Below are positions 22,775-29,234 of a DNA stretch of 29,234 bases, piece after piece (position 1 is the stretch's first letter; every line of letters begins with the position of its first letter). This stretch comes from JAYPUG01 sp038117265 (GTDB lineage Bacteria > Pseudomonadota > Alphaproteobacteria > UBA6615), in assembly GCA_038117265.1 (NCBI GenBank), contig JAYOFO010000032.1, positions 1 through 29,234 of the forward strand. Reading direction: 5' to 3'. A program made the translations under genes and the position numbers. A model generated the notes under the pieces. The model made no database searches. It saw nothing but the letters and a program-made list of their open reading frames with translations, and was not told where the DNA came from.

Positions 22775-23671
22775 TCAGTCGGAATCGCCGTCCGCGAAGA
22801 CGAGGAAGGTCCCACAAGCCTCCTCGTACGAGACGATGACCGCATCGGTGCTGTCGCGCTCGAAGGCGACCTGCTGTCCCGACAGATAGAGCGCCGTGAC
22901 CTGGGTGTCGGCGACCGAAAGGGTCAGCGCGGCCAGGCGCGGCAGCGGCAGGCTCTCGTCGATCGTCTTGTCGTAATGCCGCTCGGGGAACGCCTTGGGC
23001 GTGACGAACCACAGCTCGTCCTGGCCGGTGTCGACCGTCAGGTTGCCCTTCCGCGCATCGCCGGTGACGGCGGCCTCGCCGAACAGACGGGAATAAGCTT
23101 CGCGGACCCCTTCGAGATCCTCCATCACGATGGTGACCTCGGAGATTCCGCGCGCCCCGTTGGGGTGCGACAACCAGCTCGCCCGGCGCAGCTTCTCCGG
23201 TGTCAGGTGCTGGCAGGCGAAGGTCTTCAGTCCCGGCGTCAGCTCGTCCGGCAGGTGGATGTTCCGAAACTGCAGCGTCTCGTTCCCCTCCTCGGTCTCG
23301 AGCAGCCGCTGCAGGTTTTCCGGCGGTGGCGCGTCGATCCCCTGGGACTGGAGCCAGCGGAACGCCTCCTCGGCATCGTCCGTTCCCATCGCGACATTGA
23401 GCAGCCCCTCTCCCGACTCGAGGAAGGCATCCAGGCCATGGATGTACTGCGTGGGGTCGATGACGCCGAGCAGTTCGACATAATCGTGCTCGAACATGAT
23501 CGTGTAGTTGCCGGTTCCCCAACCCACATGGCGCCCGCGCGGGCTCACGGTGAATCCGAGACGCAAGAACGAATCGCGCGCGCGGTCGAGGTCGGCGACG
23601 CCGATCAGCGCATGGTCGATTCCCGCAATCGGACCGGCGGCGACAACGTCGTTCTTGTCGGCGTCTGGCAT
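22775..23671 (-). CDS. VOC superfamily (glyoxalase-like) protein
   Basis: The 298-residue product has the vicinal-oxygen-chelate fold of the Glyoxalase_3-like type. The first module reads IAGIDHALIGVADLDRARDSFLRLGFTVSPRGRHVGWGTGNYTIMFEHDYVELLGV. A second module starts at GISEVTIVMEDLEGVREAYSRLFG. The His in GIDHALIG and the Glu in YVELLGV are positioned like VOC metal ligands. Substrate is unknown; the family includes lactoylglutathione lyases, dioxygenases and resistance proteins. The gene stands alone between two transcription units. No clear promoter pair was found in the 115-base gap upstream. Confidence 0.85.
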   Translation of the reverse strand: MPDADKNDVVAAGPIAGIDHALIGVADLDRARDSFLRLGFTVSPRGRHVGWGTGNYTIMFEHDYVELLGVIDPTQYIHGLDAFLESGEGLLNVAMGTDDAEEAFRWLQSQGIDAPPPENLQRLLETEEGNETLQFRNIHLPDELTPGLKTFACQHLTPEKLRRASWLSHPNGARGISEVTIVMEDLEGVREAYSRLFGEAAVTGDARKGNLTVDTGQDELWFVTPKAFPERHYDKTIDESLPLPRLAALTLSVADTQVTALYLSGQQVAFERDSTDAVIVSYEEACGTFLVFADGDSD

Positions 23672-23786
23672 TCACCCTGCTCCCTGACGGACATCGCCGG
23701 CGCGAATCTGCCGCGTCTGTTGCCCGCCCGCATTGTATTACGTTGCCTGCGTCCCCGGAAGGACGACAGGTCAAGTAAACTGCACT

Positions 23787-24677
23787 TTATCCGAGTATGC
23801 GGCCGGCGACCGCATCCAGCCGACAGATCATGTCGGGATCGCGCGAATCGGGTGCGGTGATCAGCGCGTTCTCGAGACTGGTGTGGCAGCCGCGCGCGCA
23901 CAGCTCGGATCGGTCCGCCAGGCGCGGCGCCAGCGCACGCACCAGGGACCTCCCCTTCTCGGCGTTCTCGAGCAGGACCTTGATGATCTGATCCACCGTG
24001 ACGTCGTCATGGTCGTCGTGCCAGCAATCGTAGTCGGTGACCATGGCCACGGTGGCGTAGCAGAGCTCGGCCTCGCGGGCGAGCTTGGCCTCGGGCATGT
24101 TGGTCATTCCGATCACCGCGCACCCCCAGGACCGGTAGAGCTCGGACTCGGCCCGCGAGGAGAATTGCGGCCCCTCCATCACCAGGTAGGTGCCGCCGCG
24201 TGCCGCCGCGATGCCGATCTCCTGCGCCGCCGCCAGGATGTGATCGCCGAGCCGCGCACAGACCGGGTCGGCCATCGAGACATGCGCGACCAGCCCCGTC
24301 TCGAAGAACGATTTCACGCGCGCGAAGGTGCGGTCGATGAACTGGTCGACGACGACGAAGGTCCCCGGCGCCAGTTCCTCGCGCAGCGAGCCCACCGCCG
24401 ACAGCGAGACGATTTCGGTCACGCCCGCGCGCTTCATGGCGTCGATGTTGGCGCGGAAGTTCAGCTCCGAGGGCGGCACGCGGTGACCGCGGCCGTGGCG
24501 CGGCAGGAAGACGATCGGCAGCCCGTCGAGATTGCCGAACATGAGCTCGTCCGACGGCAGGCCGAACGGCGTCTCGACCGCCTCCCAGCGCATGTCGGAC
24601 AGCCCCTCGATGTCGTAGATGCCGCTGCCGCCGATGATTCCCAAGGTCGGCGGCGTGCCGTCGAAGTTCGCGCTCAT
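23787..24677 (-). CDS. mtnP: S-methyl-5'-thioadenosine phosphorylase
   Basis: MtnP phosphorolyses methylthioadenosine, a by-product of polyamine synthesis, to adenine and methylthioribose-1-phosphate in methionine salvage. The 296-residue protein starts at LGIIGGSGIYDIEGL and continues with PRHGRGHRVPPSELNFRANI, SLSAVGSLREELAPGTFVV and the substrate segment MEGPQFSSRAESELYRSWG. VIGMTNMPEAKLAREAELCYA and the family marker VTDYDCWHD complete it. Length is normal. It lies 27 bases after the BKACE gene on the same strand, so they probably share a transcript. Confidence 0.96.
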   Translation of the reverse strand: MSANFDGTPPTLGIIGGSGIYDIEGLSDMRWEAVETPFGLPSDELMFGNLDGLPIVFLPRHGRGHRVPPSELNFRANIDAMKRAGVTEIVSLSAVGSLREELAPGTFVVVDQFIDRTFARVKSFFETGLVAHVSMADPVCARLGDHILAAAQEIGIAAARGGTYLVMEGPQFSSRAESELYRSWGCAVIGMTNMPEAKLAREAELCYATVAMVTDYDCWHDDHDDVTVDQIIKVLLENAEKGRSLVRALAPRLADRSELCARGCHTSLENALITAPDSRDPDMICRLDAVAGRILG

Positions 24678-24704
24678 GTCCCGCTCCCCGTGCCCCGTGC
24701 CGGC

Positions 24705-25586
24705 CTACTGGGCCCGCGGCAGCAGGTCGAGCATCTCGGCCGCGCGCGCGGGCTCCACCGGCTCGGCGTCGAGCTCGCGCATGATCCGCACCGCCTTGTC
24801 GACCAGCTGGCCGTTCGAGGCGAACTCGCCCTTGTTGAGGTAGAGATTGTCCTCCAGCCCGACGCGCACATGCCCGCCATTGTTGACCACCTCGGCGACG
24901 ATCGGGAACTCCCAGCGGCTGATCCCGAAGGCGGCCCAGTTGGCATCGCGCGGCAGCATCGAGTGCATCACCTGCACCATCTGCGGGGTGGCCGGCGAGC
25001 CCCACGGAATGCCGAGGCAGAGCTGGAACAGCGGCGGCGATTCGATATAGCCGTTCGCGATCATGTCGACGGCAAGGCGAATGTGCCCCGGTTCGAACAC
25101 CTCGAGCTCGGGCTTCACGCCGGCATCCTTGATCAGCTCGGCCATGCGGCGCAGATGCGCCGGCGTGTTCATGAACACCGCCTCGCCGAAGTTCATGGTC
25201 CCGACGTCGAGGGTGCAGATGTCGGGGCGCAGATCGAGCACATGGCGCACCCGCACCTCGGGCGAGCGCAGCGAGGAGCCGGGTCCGGCCACCTGCGGGT
25301 CGTCGTCGCTCGGGATGAAGCGCGCGCCCTCGCCCGTCGTCAGGTTGATCAGGACGTCGCAATCGGCATCGCGGATGCGTTCGACCACTTCGCGGAAATA
25401 TTCCGGATTCCCCGAGCGCGACCCGTCGGGCTCGCGCACATGGATGTGGGCGACGGCCGCGCCCGCCTTGCGCGCCTCAATCGCCGATTCCGCGATCTGC
25501 TTGGGCGTGATCGGGAAGTTCGGGTGCTTGTGAAAGTTCTGATGTCCGCCGGTCACCGCGCAGGTGACGATCGTCTCGCGTGCCAT
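24705..25586 (-). CDS. 3-keto-5-aminohexanoate cleavage enzyme family protein (BKACE, DUF849)
   Basis: BKACE enzymes are Zn-dependent TIM barrels that condense a beta-keto acid with acetyl-CoA and split it to acetoacetate and a new acyl-CoA; Kce of lysine fermentation is the prototype. The 293-residue protein shows the start IVTCAVTGGHQNFHKHPNFP, the metal motif AHIHVREPDGS, NLTTGEG, LDVGTMNFGEAVFMN, LEVFEPGHI and GGHVRVGLEDNLY. Members differ in substrate specificity, and the substrate here cannot be told. No other lysine-fermentation gene is present. It is followed by mtnP, an unusual partner. Confidence 0.93.
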   Translation of the reverse strand: MARETIVTCAVTGGHQNFHKHPNFPITPKQIAESAIEARKAGAAVAHIHVREPDGSRSGNPEYFREVVERIRDADCDVLINLTTGEGARFIPSDDDPQVAGPGSSLRSPEVRVRHVLDLRPDICTLDVGTMNFGEAVFMNTPAHLRRMAELIKDAGVKPELEVFEPGHIRLAVDMIANGYIESPPLFQLCLGIPWGSPATPQMVQVMHSMLPRDANWAAFGISRWEFPIVAEVVNNGGHVRVGLEDNLYLNKGEFASNGQLVDKAVRIMRELDAEPVEPARAAEMLDLLPRAQ

Positions 25587-25658
25587 GGTCTCCCCCCTCG
25601 GAAAGTCGCTCTTGTTCGTTCGACCCCGATCTTAACGGATGGCGGGGCCGGGCTCACG

Positions 25659-25689
25659 AAAAAGGCCGCCCGCGCATGCGCGGGCGGCC
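25659..25689 (-). terminator. Intrinsic terminator of the petABC operon
   Basis: Bases 25664-25689 are a perfect 26-base palindrome starting GGCCGCCCGCGC. On the minus strand it is followed by TTTTTCG (25663-25659 complement), giving a long GC stem and a U tract 22 bases after the petC stop. There is no T run on the plus strand, so it acts in one direction. Confidence 0.93.
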
Positions 25690-25710
25690 CGTTCGAACTC
25701 GATGACGCAA

Positions 25711-26496
25711 TCAGTGGTCGACGTTCGCCCACATCTTGCGCTTGGCCGCGTAAAGGATCGCGCTGAGCACGATCAGGAAGAGCACGACCTTGTAGCCCGT
25801 GCGCTTGCGGTGCTCCATCTCGGGCTCGGCCGCCCACTGCAGGAAGTTGACGACGTCCCAGGCTTGCTGCTCGACCGTCGCCTTCGTTCCGTCGGTGTAG
25901 CCGACGCCATCGTCGGCCAGCGGCGGCGGCATGGCGATCGAACCGCCGCGGAAGAACGGGTTGTAGTTGCCGCCCTGCGGCACCTCGAAATCGGCCGGCG
26001 GATCGGTGTAACCGGTCAGCAGCGCAAAGATGTAGTCCGCGCCGCCCGGATGCGCCTTCACCTGCAGCGACAGGTCCGGCGGGTTCGCCCCGTTGTTGGC
26101 GGCCTTGGCGGCCTGCTCGTTCGCAAACGGCGAGACGAAGCGGTCGGACGGGATGGCGGCGCGCTGGAACATTTCGCCTTCGTCGTTCGGGCCGTCGGTG
26201 ACCTCGTAATTCGCCGCGATCGCCTTGATCTCGGCATCGGAGAAGCCGAGATCGTGGAGGTTGCGGTAGGCGACCTGCTTGAGCGAATGACACCCGGCGC
26301 AGACCTCCAGATAGACCTGCAGGCCGCGCTGGACGGATGCCCGGTCGAACGTCCCGAAGATGCCCTCGAAGTGCCAGTCCTGGCTCTCGGGGTGCTTGGC
26401 ATCGCCGGCGGCGAACGCCGCCGTCGAGGCCAGGGCCGCGCCCGCCGCGATACCGATCGCCGCGAGGGTGCGCCGGAGGTTGGAAACGTTACCCAT
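25711..26496 (-). CDS. petC: Cytochrome c1 subunit of the bc1 complex
   Basis: Cytochrome c1 passes electrons from the Rieske protein to soluble or membrane cytochrome c. The 261-residue precursor has a signal peptide (LRRTLAAIGIAAGAALASTAAFA), the heme c site VCAGCH (C66, C69, H70) and the axial Met M189 in IAMPPPL. A C-terminal anchor follows (VVLFLIVLSAILYA, about residues 237-250) and a basic end. The family stretch QRGLQVYLEVCAGCHSL is clear. The ATG shares one base with the petB stop (TAATG). It is the last gene of the operon, ending at a strong terminator. Confidence 0.97.
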   Translation of the reverse strand: MGNVSNLRRTLAAIGIAAGAALASTAAFAAGDAKHPESQDWHFEGIFGTFDRASVQRGLQVYLEVCAGCHSLKQVAYRNLHDLGFSDAEIKAIAANYEVTDGPNDEGEMFQRAAIPSDRFVSPFANEQAAKAANNGANPPDLSLQVKAHPGGADYIFALLTGYTDPPADFEVPQGGNYNPFFRGGSIAMPPPLADDGVGYTDGTKATVEQQAWDVVNFLQWAAEPEMEHRKRTGYKVVLFLIVLSAILYAAKRKMWANVDH

Positions 26497-27809
26497 TACA
26501 TCTTCTCCATCGGCTTGGACGCTGCGCCCGCGGCCGCGGTTCCGCCGCCGAGAACGGGTTCGGAGATGCTCTTTGGCAGAGGTTTCGGCCGCTCGAAGAT
26601 GCCGAGCAAAGGCAGCAGGATGATGAAGTGGAAGAAGTACCAGAAGGTCGAGAGATAGCCGATGTGGATCACCTTGAGCCACTCGACACCCTCGATGACC
26701 TTGGCATCCGGTGCCCGCGCACCGACCCAGCCAAGCACGACGCAGTCGAGCAGCCAGATCAGGAAGAACCACTTGAACAGCGGCCGGAAGCGCCCGCTGC
26801 GCACCGGCGAACGGTCGAGCCACGGCAGCACGAACAGCACGAAAATCGCGCCGAACATGGCCAGCACGCCGCCCAGCTTCGCCTCGATGAACCAGATGTC
26901 GAAGTTGATTGAACGCAGGATCGCGAAGAACGGCAGGAAGTACCATTCGGGCACGATAGCGGCCGGCGTGTTGAGCGGCGCGGCCTCGAGATAGTTCTCC
27001 GGTTCGCCGAAATAGTTCGGGGCGAAGAACACGACGGCCGCGAAGATCGTGACGAACACCGCCAGGCCGAAGGAGTCCTTCACCGTGTAGAACGGATGGA
27101 ACTTCACCGTGTCCTGCGGCCCCTTCGGATCGACACCGATCGGGTTGTTCGACCCGGTCGTGTGCAGCGCCACCACATGCAACGCCACCACGGCAAAGAT
27201 CAGGAACGGGAACAGGTAGTGCAGCGCGAAGAAGCGGTTCAGGGTCGGATTGTCGACCGAGAAGCCGCCCCACAGGAGGGTGACGATCAGGTCGCCGACC
27301 AGCGGGATCGCAGAGAACAGCTGGGTGATGACCGTCGCGCCCCAGAAGCTCATTTGGCCCCACGGAAGCACATAGCCCATGAAGGCCGTCGCCATCATCA
27401 GCAACAGGATCACAACACCGAGGATCCACATCAACTCGCGCGGCGCCTTGTAGGAGCCGTAATACATGCCGCGGAAGATGTGGATGTAGACGGCGATGAA
27501 GAAGAACGACGCGCCATTGGCGTGCAGATAGCGCAGCAGCCACCCGAAGTTGACGTCGCGCATGATCCGCTCGACCGAGTCGAACGCCAGCCCGGTGTTC
27601 GGCTGGTATTGCATAGCCAGGAAAATCCCGGTCAGGATCATCAGCACGAGCATGAAGGTGAGGATGGCGCCGAAGTTCCAGAACCAGTTGAAGTTCTTCG
27701 GGGACTCGAACTCGGCGTATTCCTTCTGGAGGTATGAAAAGACCGGCAGGCGGGTGTCGATCCACTTCACCAGACCGGTGCCCACGGGTTTATGTGTTCC
27801 AGCGCTCAT
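26496..27809 (-). CDS. petB: Cytochrome b subunit of the bc1 complex
   Basis: Cytochrome b holds the two b hemes and both quinone sites of ubiquinol:cytochrome c oxidoreductase. The 437-residue protein is an unsplit, mitochondrial-like b. Heme ligands are the paired His residues H96/H110 and H197/H211, each 14 apart. The Qo-site P287EWY290 motif lies in AAIVPEWYFLPF. The first membrane segment is FGAILTFMLVLMILTGIFLA, and eight helices are expected. The C-terminal tail is Gly/Ala-rich. It starts 8 bases after petA. Confidence 0.98.
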   Translation of the reverse strand: MSAGTHKPVGTGLVKWIDTRLPVFSYLQKEYAEFESPKNFNWFWNFGAILTFMLVLMILTGIFLAMQYQPNTGLAFDSVERIMRDVNFGWLLRYLHANGASFFFIAVYIHIFRGMYYGSYKAPRELMWILGVVILLLMMATAFMGYVLPWGQMSFWGATVITQLFSAIPLVGDLIVTLLWGGFSVDNPTLNRFFALHYLFPFLIFAVVALHVVALHTTGSNNPIGVDPKGPQDTVKFHPFYTVKDSFGLAVFVTIFAAVVFFAPNYFGEPENYLEAAPLNTPAAIVPEWYFLPFFAILRSINFDIWFIEAKLGGVLAMFGAIFVLFVLPWLDRSPVRSGRFRPLFKWFFLIWLLDCVVLGWVGARAPDAKVIEGVEWLKVIHIGYLSTFWYFFHFIILLPLLGIFERPKPLPKSISEPVLGGGTAAAGAASKPMEKM

Positions 27810-27817
27810 GGTTCGCC

Positions 27818-28363
27818 TCAGCCGATCTTGATCTGGTTGTCGGAAAGGAACTCGACCGGCGGTACTGGCAGGTTGAGCGGCGCGGGGCCCTTACGGATGC
27901 GACCCGACGTGTCGTAGTGGGAGCCGTGGCACGGGCAGAACCAGCCGCCCCATTCGCCCCGGTCCTCCGACGCCTTCTGGCCCAGCGGCACGCAGCCGAG
28001 ATGGGTGCAGACCCCAATCACGACCAGCCACTCGGGGCGCGATGCGCGTTCCTCGTCGGTCTGCGGGTCGCGCAGGTCGCTCAGCGGGGTCTCGCGCGCC
28101 TCGGTGATCGCCTTCTCCGGTCGGCGGTCGATGAAGACGGGCTTGCCCTGCCACTTCACGGTGATGCGCTGCCCGACCTCGACCTGCGACACGTCGACCT
28201 CGATCGAGCCCAACGCCAGCACATCTGCCGAAGGATTCATCGAATGGATGAACGGCCACAGGGCCGCCCCCATCCCGACCGCCCCGAAGGCGCCGGCCGT
28301 GAGGTATAAAAAGTCGCGACGGTCGCCGGAGTGACCGTCGTGATCGTGGGTATGATCGCTCAT
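27818..28363 (-). CDS. petA: Rieske iron-sulfur subunit of the bc1 complex
   Basis: The Rieske subunit carries electrons from ubiquinol to cytochrome c1. The 181-residue protein has a Tat-type N terminus with DRRDFLYLTAGAFGAVGMGAA, which stays as the membrane anchor. The 2Fe-2S boxes are C119THLGC124 and C143PCHGSHY, so the ligands are C119, H121, C143 and H146, with the C124/C145 disulfide. The start is a little unusual in being His-rich (MSDHTHDHDGH). A longer in-frame extension upstream lacks family features. First gene of petABC. Confidence 0.97.
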   Translation of the reverse strand: MSDHTHDHDGHSGDRRDFLYLTAGAFGAVGMGAALWPFIHSMNPSADVLALGSIEVDVSQVEVGQRITVKWQGKPVFIDRRPEKAITEARETPLSDLRDPQTDEERASRPEWLVVIGVCTHLGCVPLGQKASEDRGEWGGWFCPCHGSHYDTSGRIRKGPAPLNLPVPPVEFLSDNQIKIG

Positions 28364-28658
28364 AGGCAACTGTCCCTGGTTCGGCGTGCTACCGCCAATG
28401 GAAGTCCCGGATCGCACAACTGGGCGGGTTCTTATCCGGAGTTTCCGGCATCCAGCAATGTGACACGGTGCCACAACGCGACGCAGCGCCCTGCGGCGCG
28501 GCGATTGCCTGAAATGCCCGAGATGCCCCCTCTGGAACCCCTGTGCGCCCTGTTCTGCGTCCGGGTATAATCGAAGTCTCGGCGGTTTGCCAAGCCCGCC
28601 CCGCGTCTGTCCGCACCACCCCTGACAACACGCCCAACCCGTCCCCGAAGCCGAGCCC
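28364..28658. promoter_or_regulatory. Divergent control region between petABC and trmL-hemF
   Basis: This gap of about 295 bases must hold the petA promoter (minus) and the trmL promoter (plus). A perfect TATAAT at 28566-28571 on the plus strand is a good -10 for trmL, with only weak -35 candidates upstream. The 15-base GTGACACGGTGCCAC at 28460-28474 is a near-palindrome about 100 bases upstream of petA and could bind a regulator. No FNR-type TTGAT-N4-ATCAA site was seen. Confidence 0.45.
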
Positions 28659-29126
28659 GTGCGCATCGCCCTCTACCAGCCCGACATCCCCCAGAACGCC
28701 GGCGCGGCGCTGCGCCTGGCCGCCTGCCTGGGGGTCGGCGTCGACCTGATAGAACCGGCCGGGTTCGTGCTCGGAAACCCGCGTATGCGGCGCGCCGGAA
28801 TGGACTATCTCGACCATGTCGAACTCGTGCGCCACCCATCGTGGGACGCCTATCTGGGCGGCGACGCGAACCCTCGCCGACTCGTCCTGCTCACCACGCA
28901 CGCCACGTGCGCGCACATTGACTTCGCCTTCCGGGCCGACGATACGCTGCTTGTCGGCCGCGAGAGCGGCGGCGTTCCCGACGACGTATACGCGCGTGCG
29001 GACGCCCGCATCCGCGTGCCGATGCGGTCCGGGGTCCGCTCGCTGAACGTCGTCACCGCGCTCGCATTGGTGCTCGGCGAGGCCCTGCGCCAGACGAACG
29101 GTTATCCCGGTCAGCAGACCCCGTGA
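28659..29126 (+). CDS. trmL: tRNA (cytidine(34)-2'-O)-methyltransferase
   Basis: TrmL is a minimal SPOUT methyltransferase that 2'-O-methylates the wobble base of tRNA-Leu isoacceptors. The 155-residue protein begins (GTG start) RIALYQPDIPQNAGAALRLA, matching the family's YxPxIPxNxG opening. It has the knot motifs VGRESGGVPDDVYARAD and RIPM-like RIRVPMRSGVRSLNVVTALAL at the C terminus, where SAM binds. Length is typical. It is followed 17 bases later by hemF, a common alphaproteobacterial pair beside petABC. Confidence 0.94.
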   Translation: MRIALYQPDIPQNAGAALRLAACLGVGVDLIEPAGFVLGNPRMRRAGMDYLDHVELVRHPSWDAYLGGDANPRRLVLLTTHATCAHIDFAFRADDTLLVGRESGGVPDDVYARADARIRVPMRSGVRSLNVVTALALVLGEALRQTNGYPGQQTP

Positions 29127-29143
29127 ACAGAAGAGGCCCGAAC

Positions 29144-29234
29144 ATGTCGCTCGAAGATCGCAAACAGGCCGCCGCCGACTGGTTCGCGAAGCTGCGCGAC
29201 GACATCTGCGCGGCCTTCGAGGCGATCGAGGACG
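29144..29234 (+). CDS. hemF: Oxygen-dependent coproporphyrinogen III oxidase, N-terminal fragment
   Basis: The ATG at 29144, with AGAGG a few bases upstream, opens a frame running off the window. The 30 visible residues include RKQAAADWFAKLRDDICAAF and then EAIED, which matches the HemF N terminus (a WF-LRD-IC-AFE pattern). HemF decarboxylates coproporphyrinogen III in aerobic heme synthesis. The location next to trmL and the bc1 operon supports the call. The catalytic part is outside the window. Confidence 0.8.
   Translation, partial: MSLEDRKQAAADWFAKLRDDICAAFEAIED

Noticed and set aside
25664..25689. 26-base perfect palindrome as an attachment or regulatory site
   Set aside because: It sits just after petC and is followed by a U tract on the minus strand, so it is a standard terminator.
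1..29234. CRISPR arrays, insertion sequences, prophage, tRNA or rRNA genes
   Set aside because: No spaced direct repeats, transposase or integrase motifs, tRNA-like cloverleaf ends or rRNA sequence were recognised on either strand by eye.

Overview
The window is a contiguous stretch of very GC-rich chromosomal DNA that looks like a free-living alphaproteobacterium, most likely Rhodospirillales-like. This is inferred from gene content and order: uvrC-pgsA followed by molybdopterin genes, an ilvE / MarR (PetP-like) / OmpR-type regulator / sensor kinase block, ubiK, lgt-midA-pgeF, prs-rplY-pth-ychF, and petABC next to trmL-hemF. Nearly all of it is ordinary core genome with tight operons. I saw no insertion sequence, prophage, CRISPR array, tRNA or rRNA.

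Layout. 1-1275: the 5' end of an MscS-type channel gene (minus) and a CaCA calcium/sodium antiporter (plus). 1276-1665: a 390-base gap, partly AT-rich, with a hairpin and a perfect DnaA-box match. 1666-7043: a plus-strand run uvrC, pgsA, mobB, moeA, moaD, moaE and then a short reading frame interrupted by one in-frame TGA. That frame encodes a GDCCVxC-family protein with the TGA at a position where I recall Cys in relatives, so it is very probably a selenocysteine protein. A strong bidirectional terminator follows, facing ilvE. 7092-10683: ilvE diverges from a MarR-type regulator, which is followed by an OmpR-type response regulator and an EnvZ-like kinase. 10688-13513: a minus-strand series csaA, a TetR/COQ9-like gene, proC, a YbjN-domain gene and ubiK, with a 35-base AT-rich palindrome between the last two. 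13635-18314: hldD, lgt, midA/NDUFAF7-like, pgeF, a possible 21-residue peptide and a lipoprotein of unknown function. 18464-22700: prs, rplY (Ctc), pth, ychF and a dienelactone hydrolase. 22775-25586: minus-strand VOC protein, mtnP and a BKACE-family enzyme. 25711-28363: petA, petB and petC of the cytochrome bc1 complex (minus). 28659 to the end: trmL and the start of hemF.

How the parts relate. The Mo-cofactor genes supply cofactor for molybdoenzymes and are translationally linked to the probable selenoprotein. The MarR and response-regulator genes resemble the PetP/PetR pair known to be needed for cytochrome bc1 expression in Rhodobacter, and the bc1 operon itself lies about 16 kb further on. 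The standout observation is the in-frame TGA gene at 6828-7043. It would be missed or truncated by standard gene calling, and it has a plausible bacterial SECIS hairpin just downstream of the TGA.
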